From contig NC_086378.1 in NCBI RefSeq assembly GCF_036588685.1, positions 44,679,578 through 44,743,577 on the forward strand: a stretch of 64,000 bases of DNA, given 5' to 3'. Source of the DNA: Mytilus trossulus. Taxonomy: Eukaryota > Mollusca > Bivalvia > Mytilida > Mytilidae. Below the pieces are notes generated by a model. The model worked only from the letters and a program-made list of their open reading frames with translations. It ran no database searches and was not told where the DNA came from. Shown in pieces: positions 50,201 through 60,918 of this stretch (position 1 is the first letter of the stretch; every line of letters begins with the position of its first letter). Position numbers and translations under genes: made by a program.

Positions 50201-53200
50201 TGATGTTGTAATGTTTATGCCCTTTGGGGCCCATAATTGGAAAATAAAATATCTTATCTTATCTTATCTTATCTATTCTATGAGTTAACAAACAAACAAA
50301 AGCCAGAAATCAACTTCCTAAGTTTAAATCAGTGTTCATATTATATATAATTGGATAATTTACATGTATTTTCATCTGTGTAGTAGATATTGATTATTTT
50401 TCTTCCGGTAAATCAATCAATGAATTTTGGATTTCTCCTAGGAGAAATTTAAAGGCATGAGTGAAAAACTTCTAAGAGAAGAATAGCTTATGTATTTAGA
50501 CATCTTGAACTTCCTGTTATTACCAAAAGATAGTAATTATATATATTGTATCATGAGAAAGATGCATAACTATTCAGAGTCAAATTTTGAAATAATGTTT
50601 ATAACTGATAAATGAACATAGTTTTTCCAGACATGAGAATATAGTCTAAAGTTTGAATTAATTAAAAATGATATTTTTTAAACCTTCATGGAATTTTTTT
50701 TTAAATTGCAAAGCTTTATGCAAAATAAAGTTTTGGAAACATTTTTGTTCACTTTTCCAAATTTTATTGAAATTGAACATGGTTTTAACAATCAATATCT
50801 TTGAATTTGCAGGTACAAAGTTTCAGTATACCAGAAAGATGCTGAGAATAAAAAGCTTTCAGAAATAGTTGAAAATTTGAAAAAGTATGTATACATATTT
50901 TTGCTGAGCAATAAAATACTTAGAAATCAGAAAACAACATATGTATATATACATGATATATGTAAAATTGTAAACCTTAATAAACTTGTATGTCATGGGT
51001 ATTTATTCAGTTCAGTTAAAAGCAGATTGCCAATAAAAAAAATGCTAATAATTTTGTGCACAGGACTCATCTTTCTGCGAAAGAATTTGTTCATTTCACT
51101 TGAATCCCATTGAGATTGAGATTGAGATCTTTAAAACAAATCTGGTCAACAATAAATTGGAATGATTTTCTTACCTGCAATGCATAGATTTAGGGAGATG
51201 TGGTATGAGTGCAAATGAGACAACTATCCATCCAAATAACAATTTATAAAAGTAAGCTATTATAGGTCAATGTACAGCCTTCAAAATGGAGCCTTGGCTC
51301 ACACCGAGCAACAAGCTATAAAGGCCCCTAATTACCAGATGTGTAAAACCTTTCAATCAAGAAAACCCACAGTCTAATCTTTTTAAAAAAAAATGATAAA
51401 ACAAGAAACATGTATAAATTACACAAACAAACGACAACTGCTGTACATCAGAAGTCGATTTCACAAAAAAAACGACTAAGATTAATCATAAGTATACTGA
51501 GTTGTTCATGACTTAATAACAATCTTAGTCGTAAGATTTTTTATGAAACTGACCCCAGATTCCTGACTAAGGACAGGTGTATATATATGAAATAGTGTAT
51601 TTGTCTTTATGTTTATGATGATTAAGAACTTCAAGACATGTTGATTAACAAAACTAGAACATAAAGATTTTTATACCTTAAATTTATAAAATATTCTAAC
51701 GAAAATACCAAACTCCACAGTAAAATAATTACATTAGATGTATGTTTCATTATAATAGGTTATTCTGATTGCCTAACTGCACATCACGTGTTATTCCGTA
51801 AACAATTGCATTACACAATAAAACTAGTCATTCATGATGACATGCGGTCCCACAATAAAGTGCACAGGTGAATTAAATATTAAAAACTTGATAAAAATCG
51901 TGTTTACATGGTCCTAGCTAAAAAAATGTAATTATAAGTATTGAATGCTTCGTTTTGTAACTTTATAGGTTTGTAAAAGCGTTGACTGTGCACACATTTT
52001 TAGAATGAAGCGCTTCCACTTTGGTCAACGCTTTTACACCCCAATAAATATGCAAAAAGAAGCATTCAATTCTTAATTAAAAAAAACAGGGAAGTTCACA
52101 AAAACTCATGATGAAATCAAATTTAAGACTATATCAACCAAAGGATTGAGTGGAAAACAAATGTCTGACTTGGTTAATACAGACATGTTCTGAATAAAAT
52201 GGTGGGTTTATAACAGTTTTAAAGCTAGCTAGATTAGTTTATTGTCTTGTTACATTAAAAAAATAGGGTGAGAAGCCTAAACATATATATATATATATAG
52301 GTTAATCACAGGGACGGTATTCATATTATGTAAACTAGTGAAGAGGGAATAATAGAAAAGTACAATAGTTCAGAACCAAGATAACATTCAATTAACAATT
52401 GATTGAAAGATTTACATTTTATTATCATTATAGGTATAAGATGATGTGGGATGAGTTCCAATGAGACAACTCTCCACAAGTCTGATTTTTTATAGTCTAG
52501 TGGAGATTTGAGCCACAATAAAGATCGATACACTATGCTTTTAATTAACATAGTAAATCATAACTGCTTCAATACTGTGATATCAGAAACTATTGTGTGC
52601 ATTAAAGGAGTAGGTCCGGTAAGGACTCATTTTGGCCCCAAATTTCAGTTTCATCTGACGAAAGATTTTGACCACTTTTTAAACACTTTTGTGTCTATTT
52701 CACCTGATTCAATTAGTTTATGTGAAAGATTTTAACTGATTTAGTCATTAAAAACGATCCGATTCAAGCTCAAATATGAAAAATCTCTCAAATATGCCAA
52801 AAAACGTCACTTTTCAGATGTTTTTTGTCAAAAATGAAAGTGGCCGCATCCGTGTTCATCCACAACCTTTATATATGTTATGTATTATCATAAAATACAA
52901 CTTACATTTCAATATTATGGATGAACACAAATGCGGCCACTTTCGTTTGACACGAAAACCGTCTAAAATTTAACTAAAATGATAGAATTTTGAAGATTTC
53001 AGTAATTTAGCATGACTTTATAGTGCTACAACCCGATATATGTGCATTGTATTGTCAAAAAACAGCACATATTTATGTAGCAGAAGTATTCAACTGTCCA
53101 ATAAATAACTAAAAGTTTACATTTTTACACTTTTCTAAAACTGTTATATTTTGGGGCCAAAAAGAGGTCTTACCGGACCTACTCCTTTATTATTGCAAGT

Positions 53201-56200
53201 TATGAAAAAACGGACAAACTTATTACCAGAATAATTATTGCAATTTCAGAAAAATCAGGTACATGTACATGTATCAGACATAAGAATACAAGTTTTATAG
53301 TTGTGATATGCACCAAGTCACCTCATTCACAAAATTATAAAAATCTCACAATAATTTCTAAATTTAAAGAAAAAAATGTTTATTTCAGAAAAAAAAAAAT
53401 AATTTCATAGCAACATTTTTTGTAATGCAGATGATATCAATTTTGGAAATTAATTGATATTGGTATATGAATTTATACATAGTAACATAATAAATTTTAA
53501 ACATAATAAATGTAAATAATCCAACTGCTTAATTTTTTAAACTTTTAAGGAAAAGTGACCGATTGCTACAATCAACAAAGAGAACAGAAAAGTAAGTTTT
53601 TTTATAAATAACTTATTCCATTTTTAATTTCATAATATTTCATGACTGTTTTTTGGAACATTTATTATTTATAGTATTTAAACGAGAAAAATATTTTACA
53701 TGTCAAAGCCTTTTATACCTGCTTAAACAGTTTTATTCATTATTGAAGGTTATTCTATTGTTTTAATCCACTTAAATTGATTGAGTGGAATAACTTTAAC
53801 ATTTACAATTGTACCAGATCTCCTTATTGTATATATGTATTGAAAAGTAAAATCACAAAAATACTGAACTCCTAGGACAATTCAAAACAGAAAGTCCATA
53901 GCCAACATAATCAAATGGCAAACTGAAAAGATCAAAGCCATCACACAAATGTATAACAACTGTGATATTCCTGACTTGTTACAAGCTTATGAAGAACATT
54001 GTGGATTTAAACTGGTTTTAATTTAAAGCTAGCTAAACCTCTTACTCTTACAGTGACATAAATTTCCATTATATTAACAATGATGTGTAAACAAAACAAA
54101 CAGACATATTTAAGGTAAAAAATTTCAAAAATAGGGGTACAGCAATCAACATTAATCACTCTAAAAACAAACAAATATGTAACACAAAATGCAAGTCAAA
54201 ATATGTTAGGTAAAGAATCAGGATGTGGTAAGACACAGACATTATTCAAAGTAGCATTTAAAATATAATCAATCACTATAGAGACAAATACTTTTGTACA
54301 TGAGTTTAACAGTTTCAGTTCTGGTATACATGGTAAACTGTAGTGGGCAAAATGTAGGGCACTAGTCATATGATCTGTTTTATTTAAAGTTCTTTGTTTA
54401 AAAAATAAAGATTTGTGGTATGAAGACTTATGGGCACGGATTTAAAGATGATCGAAGCCTTCAAAAATTATCAAAACTGTTGTTTAATTTTAGCTATGAA
54501 AATTTAAAACCCAGCTGGAAAAATGTGTAACAATTAAATTATATTAGACAACCATTGATTTACAGGCTGATGACTTGGCACATAAAGCATGTCTCTGGTT
54601 TAAGCATGTTTTTGAGCACCACCTCGGTCAATAGTGTAACAGCATTAGTTGACTGTGTTCAATGCTAATATACATAAGTAGTAAGGCACAGTATTTTTGA
54701 AGGACTATAAGTATAAATATTTGTAAAGACAATTATGTTTTATTTATTAGTATTCTGTAACTGAAAGATAATGATAAACTACACTGCTATTTGGTTTGTT
54801 TTTTAACATGCTTTATCAACAGTAAAAATCATAACAGATAAATTTAATAATTAGGTTTGCAATTTGATGCGAGGATAGTTTGAATTTTTACAATACCTTA
54901 GGAAAAATTTCCAGCAAACTTCTCGTCTATATTACCTTTTCACACCTACAATGTAGCTTCATCGCTCTCTCCATCTACAGTAATGAACAGAAAGAGAAAT
55001 AAATATATCCTTAAAAAAATTGTAATAGTTATAGGGAGCTATATTTGAAGACAATCAAATTGAGGGTTATTAGGTGTGGTCTTGGGCATGTTCCACACTT
55101 CAATTTGACTCCTGTTGAGGTTTTCAGTTTAAAGAATTATTCTGGTTCTGTGGCTTTTGGTGCTTAATATTAATTTTCTACATTTCCAAATGATTAACTG
55201 GTATTTCTTAGACTAGAGATGGGTTACAGAATAGTTTAAAGAATTTGAGTGTCTTTTGTAAAAGAGGGAAGAAAGATACCACACTGAGAGGACAGTCAAA
55301 CTCATAAATCGAAAATAAACTGACAATGCCATTGCTAAAAATGAAAAGACAAACAGACAAACAAAAGTACATATGAAACAATATAAAAAACTAAAGAATA
55401 AGCAACACGAACAACACAAAAAACTAGGGGTGATCTCAGGTGCTCCGGAAGGGTAAGCAGATCCTGCTCCACATGTGGCACCCGTCGTGTTGCTCATGGT
55501 ATAACAAAGTCGGTATATAGTTAATTGGGTAGGTTACACTCCTGGAAGAGAAGGGGATTGTAGTTACCACCTGAGGAACATATCTGATATCATCTGTGAA
55601 ATGGTTATTCCATATTACCGTCAACCAAAGTTGTGATGGCATCTGTAAAATTTAAGAAGGGATAATTTCAACTTCACCATTTTGAACTCTTGGTTTAATA
55701 GCTTACTTGTGAGATCAACCCTCTTTCAAGAAATCATGATAGGAAATACAAGGACTGGAATATCGTTTCAATTTGAAGTTTTTCCCCAGTATGCAGTTGC
55801 TGCTGGAATGTTGATAAAACATTGCCAATAAATAGGAATGTAATTATACCCCCGCTTTAAAAAAGGGGGGGTATTCTGTTTTACCTCTGTCTGTCCTTCC
55901 GTCAGTCCGTCAGTCAGTCCGTCCGTGCCATGAATATTTTTCGTCGCATTTTTCTCAGGAACTACAATACAAGGATTTCTGAAATTTGGTTTCAGGGTTT
56001 ATCTAAGTCAGCTATACCGTGTGATGCGTTTTCAGATTGAACACATGACAACTTCCTGTTTACCGAACACTTGTATGATTTTACACATGATAGCCAAGTT
56101 GAAAATTTTTGTCTCATTTTTCTCAGGAACTACAATACAAGGATTTCTGAAATTTGGTTTCAGGATTTATATATTAGTCAGCTATACCGTGTGATGCGTT

Positions 56201-56577
56201 TTCAGATTCATCACTCGACAACTTCCTGTTTACCGAACACTTGCATATTTTTACACTATTAATATTATCCACTTGCAGCGGGGGTATCATCAGTGAGCAG
56301 TAGCTCGCAGTTTCACTTGTTAAACTATGGTTGAAAGACTGAAAAATAGTTTTACAAATGTGCCTTGTTTGGCATTATTTTTATATCCAGTATATATATT
56401 TAAAATATATAAAGACAATTTATAAAAAAAGAATATAGATTAATGAATTATATTGGAATTCAAATAAGTTAATATTTTTATTATTTCAGTCCTGTATCCT
56501 GCGATAAATGTGGAGATATATTACATTCAGATCGTGAACTTTCTATGCATAAACACTGGAATTGTATTTATCGTTGA
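41261..56577 (+). CDS. Gene B: double B-box, coiled-coil protein with C-terminal CCHC-like finger (6 coding exons)
   Basis: Predicted exons: 41261-42054, 42832-42915, 43898-43984, 50813-50884, 53550-53591 and 56490-56577; all introns are phase 2 with GT...AG ends. They give 1167 nt and 388 aa. The N-terminus (MAQVSAQKCSLCDEQ) carries the same two B-boxes as gene A. A coiled coil follows through exons 1-5 (for example EDLQSENKQCQETLQ), and the tail finger is C364-x2-C367-x12-H380-x4-C385. The spacing resembles NEMO/optineurin-type ubiquitin-binding fingers; function is inferred. There is no RING. Exon 5 is only 42 nt against 87 nt for its gene A equivalent. An alternative exon at 53876 would replace the finger with a 49-residue tail, giving 409 aa. 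Intron 3 holds a LINE. Splicing is read from signals, frame and paralog agreement. Confidence 0.85.
42135..42230. mobile_element. 96-bp hairpin just after gene B exon 1
   Basis: AGCTGCGAAAACGTAGCTCT and its inverse AGAGCTACGTTTTCGCAGCT pair perfectly, and CCTTTTGA/TCAAAAGG extends the stem. It starts 80 bp after the exon 1 donor and is MITE-like. Confidence 0.75.
42558..42777. mobile_element. 220-bp TIR element in gene B intron 1
   Basis: The ends GGTCTCATTGGGG and CCCCAATGAGACC are perfect inverse repeats. The interior has no coding frame. It stops 54 bp before exon 2. Confidence 0.7.
46182..50276 (+). mobile_element. 5'-truncated LINE (non-LTR retrotransposon) in gene B intron 3
   Basis: The coding part runs from an incomplete AP-type endonuclease into a reverse transcriptase. 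The 3' UTR follows, ending AAAATAAAAT and an ATCTT repeat tail (50251-50276). It has the same orientation as the host gene. The N-terminal endonuclease motif is missing, so the copy is 5' truncated. It belongs to an APE-type clade that I cannot name with confidence. Confidence 0.9.
46197..49569 (+). pseudogene. LINE endonuclease/reverse transcriptase, frameshifted twice
   Basis: Three open pieces make one protein. Up to about 46770 lies the endonuclease part with GGIAILQ, LCGDFNARIG and FTCYTPNG. After a one-base slip, the second frame (to 49438) gives VVDYVAVSEE, the end of the endonuclease and the reverse transcriptase, with FACFVDFQKAFDT (motif A), GVKQGDNLSPNLF (motif B) and MYADDIVLL (motif C, catalytic DD). 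A second slip near 49345 leads to the tail frame with VEDEAHFLFDC, a cysteine-rich end usual in such proteins. The element nicks DNA and copies its RNA at the target; this copy is dead. The first ATG in frame is 46197. Confidence 0.85.
51190..51600 (+). repeat. Mussel-type repeat (GCAAATGAGACAACTATCC variant) with nested hairpin
   Basis: GAGATGTGGTATGAGTGC, CTATAAAGGCCCCTAATTAC and ACAAACGACAACTGCTG are family landmarks. The run is broken at 51454-51553 by a small inverted-repeat insertion (GTCGATTTCAC ... GAAACTGAC with CGACTAAGATT/AATCTTAGTCG inside) before resuming with CCTGACTAAGGACAGGTG. Confidence 0.65.
51940..52070. mobile_element. 131-bp hairpin, MITE-like
   Basis: ATTGAATGCTTC and GAAGCATTCAAT end the element, and TTGTAAAAGCGTTGAC / GTCAACGCTTTTACA form an inner stem. 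It lies in gene B intron 4. Confidence 0.7.
52603..53189. mobile_element. ~585-bp TIR element with internal hairpin
   Basis: The ends TAAAGGAGTAGGTCCGGTAA and its inverse (TTACCGGACCTACTCCTTTA, with GGCCCCAAA/TTTGGGGCC further in) are near-perfect. A TA duplication fits Tc1/mariner-like MITEs. Inside, GAAAGTGGCCGCAT...GTTCATCCA pairs with TGGATGAACAC...ATGCGGCCACTTTC (about 52832-52950). It lies in gene B intron 4. Confidence 0.8.
53876..54026 (+). other. Alternative 3' exon or cassette of gene B
   Basis: The acceptor ACTCCTAG and matching phase let exon 53550-53591 splice here. Read through, it adds 49 codons (ending YEEHCGFKLVLI) and a TAA stop at 54024-54026, giving a protein without the zinc finger. 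Alternatively a weak donor GTATAA at 53951 would make a 75-nt symmetric exon that then joins the finger exon in frame. RNA data would decide. Confidence 0.55.
54027..55426. other. Intron or intergenic AT-rich stretch
   Basis: No further exon was recognised. An AATAAA at 54404-54409 could serve the short form ending at 54026. Confidence 0.35.
55427..55520 (+). repeat. Interspersed repeat (GATCTCAGGTGCTCCGGAAG family), copy 2
   Basis: It contains GGTGCTCCGGAAGGGTAAGC, ATCCTGCTCCACATGTGGC and CCGTCGTGTTGCTCAT, matching 33977-34075. Confidence 0.7.
55846..56325 (+). repeat. Repeat with two ~150-bp tandem units and a CCGT/CAGT tract
   Basis: TACCCCCGCTTTAAAAAAGG opens it, followed by a GTCAGTCCGTCC tract. 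Two units then share CTCAGGAACTACAATACAAG and GCTATACCGTGTGATGCG. It closes near GCAGCGGGGGTATCATCAG. It lies in the last intron of gene B, ending about 165 bp before the finger exon. Confidence 0.75.
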
Positions 56578-56688
56578 AATCTAGATTCTAATACAGAAGA
56601 CATTCATTGATACATGAATTGACTATAAAACGATCACCAATCCAGAACAATAATTAAATACTATTATAATCTTCAAGTGTAATTAAAA

Positions 56689-56694
56689 AATAAA
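56689..56694 (+). terminator. Polyadenylation signal AATAAA for gene B
   Basis: AATAAA lies 112 bp after the TGA stop at 56575-56577. It is positional evidence only. Confidence 0.55.
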
Positions 56695-56960
56695 TCAAGC
56701 TTTTAAGGTGCCATCAACTGTCAATGAAAGCATGTAAGGTAATGTTTTGATGTCAAAAAAACGCAATGATACCTGTGTTCAACTGTTTGTTTTATATTGC
56801 ATTATTTGTATGGTGCTTTGATTCATAGGAACAATTGTTATGTTCAAATATAATAAAGTTCTATAAAGATGTTTTATATAAACATGCCTTGACACTTTTA
56901 GAAGCGTTACATTTTTAACATCAACCAAGACAGTACATATCAGGGTATTTATAAAAAAAA

Positions 56961-58220
56961 AGGATGTGATATTATTGCCAATGAGACAACTCTTCACATG
57001 AGACTAAATGACACGGAAATTGAAACTATTATATGTAAAATTGAGAAAGGAAATGGGGAATGTGTCAAAGCGACAGTCACTGTATGGCCTTTAATAATGA
57101 GAAAATGCCATACTGCATAGTCTGCTATTAAGGACCTCTAAATGAAAAATGTAAACCAATTCAAACGTCAAGTAAACAAACAGCCTACTTTATGTACCAA
57201 AAAAGGAACAACAAAAATGTTATACAGCAACAAACGATGACCACTGAATTACAGGCTCCTGACTCGGGACAGGAACATAACGTGACGGTACCCAAATTAC
57301 ACCTATTTCGACAGTTTTTTCACCTACGTTTTTTTATGATGAAGACAAAAATGTCCATTCTGAGTTTATTTTGTAGCCGTATCCTTCTTTATTATATAGG
57401 TACACCAATTTGATTTTTAATCCATATAGAATCAGAGAAAAATTGGTCTAAACTGACCTCCAAACCATCAATGATTCTGGAATGAGGAGTACCCAAATTG
57501 CATCCATGCTTACATTTTGATCGTCAAAAGTCTAATAACAGAGCTTTTGTTTAATTTCTTCAAATATTTTGAACAATTGGATATTAGTCCATGCTTACTC
57601 TTCATTTTTTTTTAAAATGGTATACTTGTAACATATTGTATTTGATCATTTTAAAAAGATGACGTTTTGATGACGTCGCATGGCGACGTTTCAGTACATT
57701 TTGCTTTTTCAGTAAACACTTCATCTATTTATAAATACTGTGAACGTTTTGTGCTTATCTAAATATTTTTACCTTTGTTGAAAGATGTGCATAGTATCAA
57801 ATCATAAAAACACAAATTGTTTATTCTCTAGGAAATCTTGTAAGATGTCCGCTGCTATTTTTGCTAATTAGGTGCAATTTGGGTACTCGGTGCAATTTGG
57901 GTACCGTTATGGTACATGTACATACATACAGAATGTGGTGGAGTTAAACATGTTAGCGGGATCCCTACTCTCCCCTTACCTCGGACAATTGTGTAACAGT
58001 AATAATATGAAAATCAGTTGAAAAAGGCTCAACTTATCAGATGGATACAAATCGAAATACATATAACAAAAACATAAAAGTTGACGTGGCCAGGAACTTA
58101 TATATCCCAACAACAACAAAAAAACTAAGTACATATCTGAGAGCACTCTTAGTTAATGACAATGGATTTAGTATTAAGACGTTGTAAACAGACATAGAAA
58201 AACATGACCTTTTGCAATGC
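56961..58220 (+). repeat. Longest copy of the AGACAACTCTCCAC repeat family, split by a MITE
   Basis: Landmarks in order are GGATGTGATATTATTGCCAA, CAAACGATGACCACTGAATT, CAGGCTCCTGACTCGGGACA, then after the insertion ACATACAGAATGTGGTGGAG, GGATCCCTACTCTCCCC, AGTTGACGTGGCCAGGAAC and AAACATGACCTTTTGCAATG. It is non-coding. Confidence 0.7.
57287..57905. mobile_element. ~620-bp TIR element nested in a repeat
   Basis: GGTACCCAAATTACACC and GGTGCAATTTGGGTACC are inverse ends. An extra GGTGCAATTTGGGTAC is repeated just inside the right end. Outer CATAACG / CGTTATG text may extend the TIR. There is no transposase. Confidence 0.75.
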
Positions 58221-58269
58221 CAAGATACAGGTTTCGACATACTGAATATTCATTAACTTGCATATGTAT

Positions 58270-58460
58270 ATCACATTATTAGTCCCCTAACGACAAAGTC
58301 GAAGGGAACTTTAAGTTTGCACTGTGTCTATCGGTCCATCCATCCGTCCGTCTGTCTTTTTGTCCGTCCGTTCGTCCGTCTGTCTTTTTGTCTGCCTGGC
58401 CGGCCATCCGATAGTCCAGCAAATCAGTTTTCCAGACTTTTTTTCTTCATACTTGAAGAT
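58270..58460 (+). repeat. Repeat fragment with GTCCGTCCGTT tract
   Basis: AACGACAAAGTCGAAGGGAAC precedes a run of TCCATCCGTCCGTCTGTC-type text and ends with CAGTTTTCCAGACTTTTTT. This is a dispersed bivalve-type repeat start; the body beyond about 58460 cannot be delimited. Confidence 0.5.
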
Positions 58461-59154
58461 ATTGATTTTATATATTTGGTTTACTGTTTAAATATCATGA
58501 CAAGTTACAGGTCATATTCGCTTTTCACGATTTGAGCTTTTCTTCTTGTACAGTTAAAGCCCTCTTTATAGGATTGAATTTTTGATGAAATACTTATTAA
58601 TTTCTAGATTTCTGTATAAAGGAAAATAAATCAGTCTTTAATTTATCCAATATTGAGTTCTAAACTGAGGAAACATTACATTTTCTATTAGATCTCAACC
58701 TGCACACTTTTTAATCTCAATCAACGGACAAACAAATCGTTCATAGCAGATCATATGTACAGTAAAAAGTAGCACAGGAAAAGCATTTAAGTAAGCAATA
58801 AAGGTGAAAATCATAGATACAAAACAAAATCATCAAACTATACAGCATACCAGAATGCTTGTAATAACTGACAGCTAGCTCAAAATTGATAAATGCCATT
58901 CTGTACTTTTCAATGTTTGGAATTGATAAAAGACTTTAAACAAGAAATAAAACAGTTAATAAATGTAATACACTTCATAATAGTTTATCCCTGTAAGTGT
59001 TGAAAACGTTTTAGTAATTTAAATGTGGTGCTCAGTGCCAATACCAAAATTCAAAATTGCCAAGACGTATCTAGAAAAGTAACAATATTTTGAGATCGCA
59101 ACGTGTGAATAATCAACGTTGATATTATGTTTTATACCGTTTGCATTGACACTG
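58461..59154. other. Intergenic stretch
   Basis: Nothing coding or repetitive was recognised. Confidence 0.4.
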
Positions 59155-59159
59155 GGAAC

Positions 59160-60464
59160 TACGGGGCGCCGAATGGGACTCTTATGGTTTTGTACAAAAT
59201 TCAATTTTGTCATAACAAAATCATTTTTGTCTTACAAAACTATGTGCTACAGACTTGTTTTGTGAGAACTTCAATTTTGTGATGACAAAATTCATTTGTG
59301 TAGACAAAATTCATTTTTGTCATGACAAAATTCATTTTTGTAGACAAAATTCATATTTGTCATAACAAAAGTCAATTTTGTCTAAAAGGTATGCAAATAT
59401 AAAGATATTTGCATACAAAATTGACTTTTGTTACCTGATATGGAAATTAAATCACAAAAGTCAATTGTGTGAGGTAAGATTCACTTTTGTGAGACAAAAT
59501 AAACTTTTGTGAGACAAAATTAACTTTTGTGAGACAAAATTAACTTTTGTGAGACAAAATTAACTTTTGTGAGACAAAATTAACTTTTGTGAGACAAAAT
59601 TCAATTTTGTCAATTTTGTTGAGACAAAAGTCAATTTTGTTAATTTTGTTGAGACAAAAGTCAATTTTGTCAATTTTGTTGAGACAAAAATCAATTTTGT
59701 CAATTTTGTTGAGACAAAAGTCAATTTTGTTGAGACAAAAATCAATTTTGTCAATTTTGTTGAGACAAAAGTCAATTTTGTCAATTTTGTTGCGACAAAA
59801 GTCAATTTTGTGACGACAAAATTCATTTTTGCGACGACAAAATTCAATTTTGTAACAACAAAATTGACTTTTATGAGACAAAATTGACTTCTGTGAGACA
59901 AAAATCAATTTTGTCAATTTTGTTGAGACAAAATTCAATTTTGTCTCACATTGGTCAATTTTGTCTCACAAAAGTCAATTTTGTCAATTTTGTTGAAGTC
60001 AATTTTGTGTAACAAAAGTCAATTTTGTGTTACAAAAGTCAATTTTGTGTAACAAAAGTCAATTTTGTGTAACAAAAGTCAATTTTGTGTAACAAAAGTC
60101 AATTTTGTGTAACAAAAGTCAATTTTGTGTAACAAAAGTCAATTTTGTGTGCCAAAAGTCGATTTTGTATGCAAATTAGTTCACAGAAACCAAACTTAAC
60201 TAATTTGAATACAAAATTCACTTTTGTCGCCCAATTTTCAAATTAGGTAACAAAAGTCAAGTCTGTGTAACAAAACTGAATTTTGTCATGACAAAAGTGA
60301 CTTTTGTCCGCTGATAGATTATTTTGTATGACAAAATTTTAAATTAGTAGTATGATACAAATTTTGTTAAACTGAACTCATTTTTGTTGATCAAAAGTAA
60401 TTTTTGTCCGTACAAAATTGAATTTTGAGTACAAAACCACAAGAGTCCAATTCGGCGCCCCGTA
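59160..60464. mobile_element. 1305-bp TIR element built of ACAAAA/TTTTGT palindromic repeats
   Basis: The ends TACGGGGCGCCGAAT and ATTCGGCGCCCCGTA are inverse, continuing through GGACTCTT/AAGAGTCC, and are flanked by the direct repeat GGAAC (59155-59159, 60465-60469). Nearly the whole interior is made of ACAAAA/TTTTGT motifs in at least three minisatellites: TTAACTTTTGTGAGACAAAA (20-bp period, 59510-59600), a 30-bp GTCAATTTTGTTGAGACAAA type (59600-59810), and GTCAATTTTGTGTAACAAAA (20-bp period, 60000-60150). The open frames across it are repeat artefacts. Confidence 0.9.
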
Positions 60465-60918
60465 GGAACAGTATATCTAAATGTTCCTGATTGACAGCAG
60501 TTCTGAAGTTTCTAAAGTTTTATAACTACACCATAGACTCGGTATAGGTAAATTTGGTATCGAAACCAATTTGATTTTTGTAATCTTGTTATTACTGACT
60601 ATCTGTTGTAGAGTTGTCACTTGCTCAGACGTACTTATATATATAAACTAGAAGCCAGAGTTAGAGGAGGGATAAGGTCTCTGCGCAATGCTAGGCGGTG
60701 TTGTCGTAGAAGTTAGAAAAAAGTACAGGTTCCAGCCCCGGCGCCGAGGAGGAAGTTACGAATCAAATCTACTCAACATCGTTAGGTTGATTTTCTAGGC
60801 ACTTTATATATATATATATATATATAGATTGCCTAACAATGTAATTTTAACACACTATTTAATATGTAAATATAAGAATGTTTAAAATATTTACAAAATG
60901 ATGAAAATAAACGCAATA

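Noticed and set aside
59540-59938. Open frames of about 113-132 codons with KIDFCLN-type repeats
   Set aside because: They are translations of the ACAAAA/TTTTGT minisatellite; several frames on both strands are open for the same reason.
60000-60150. Regularly spaced 20-bp repeats resembling a CRISPR array
   Set aside because: There are no unique spacers; the units are contiguous minisatellite copies inside a eukaryotic TIR element.
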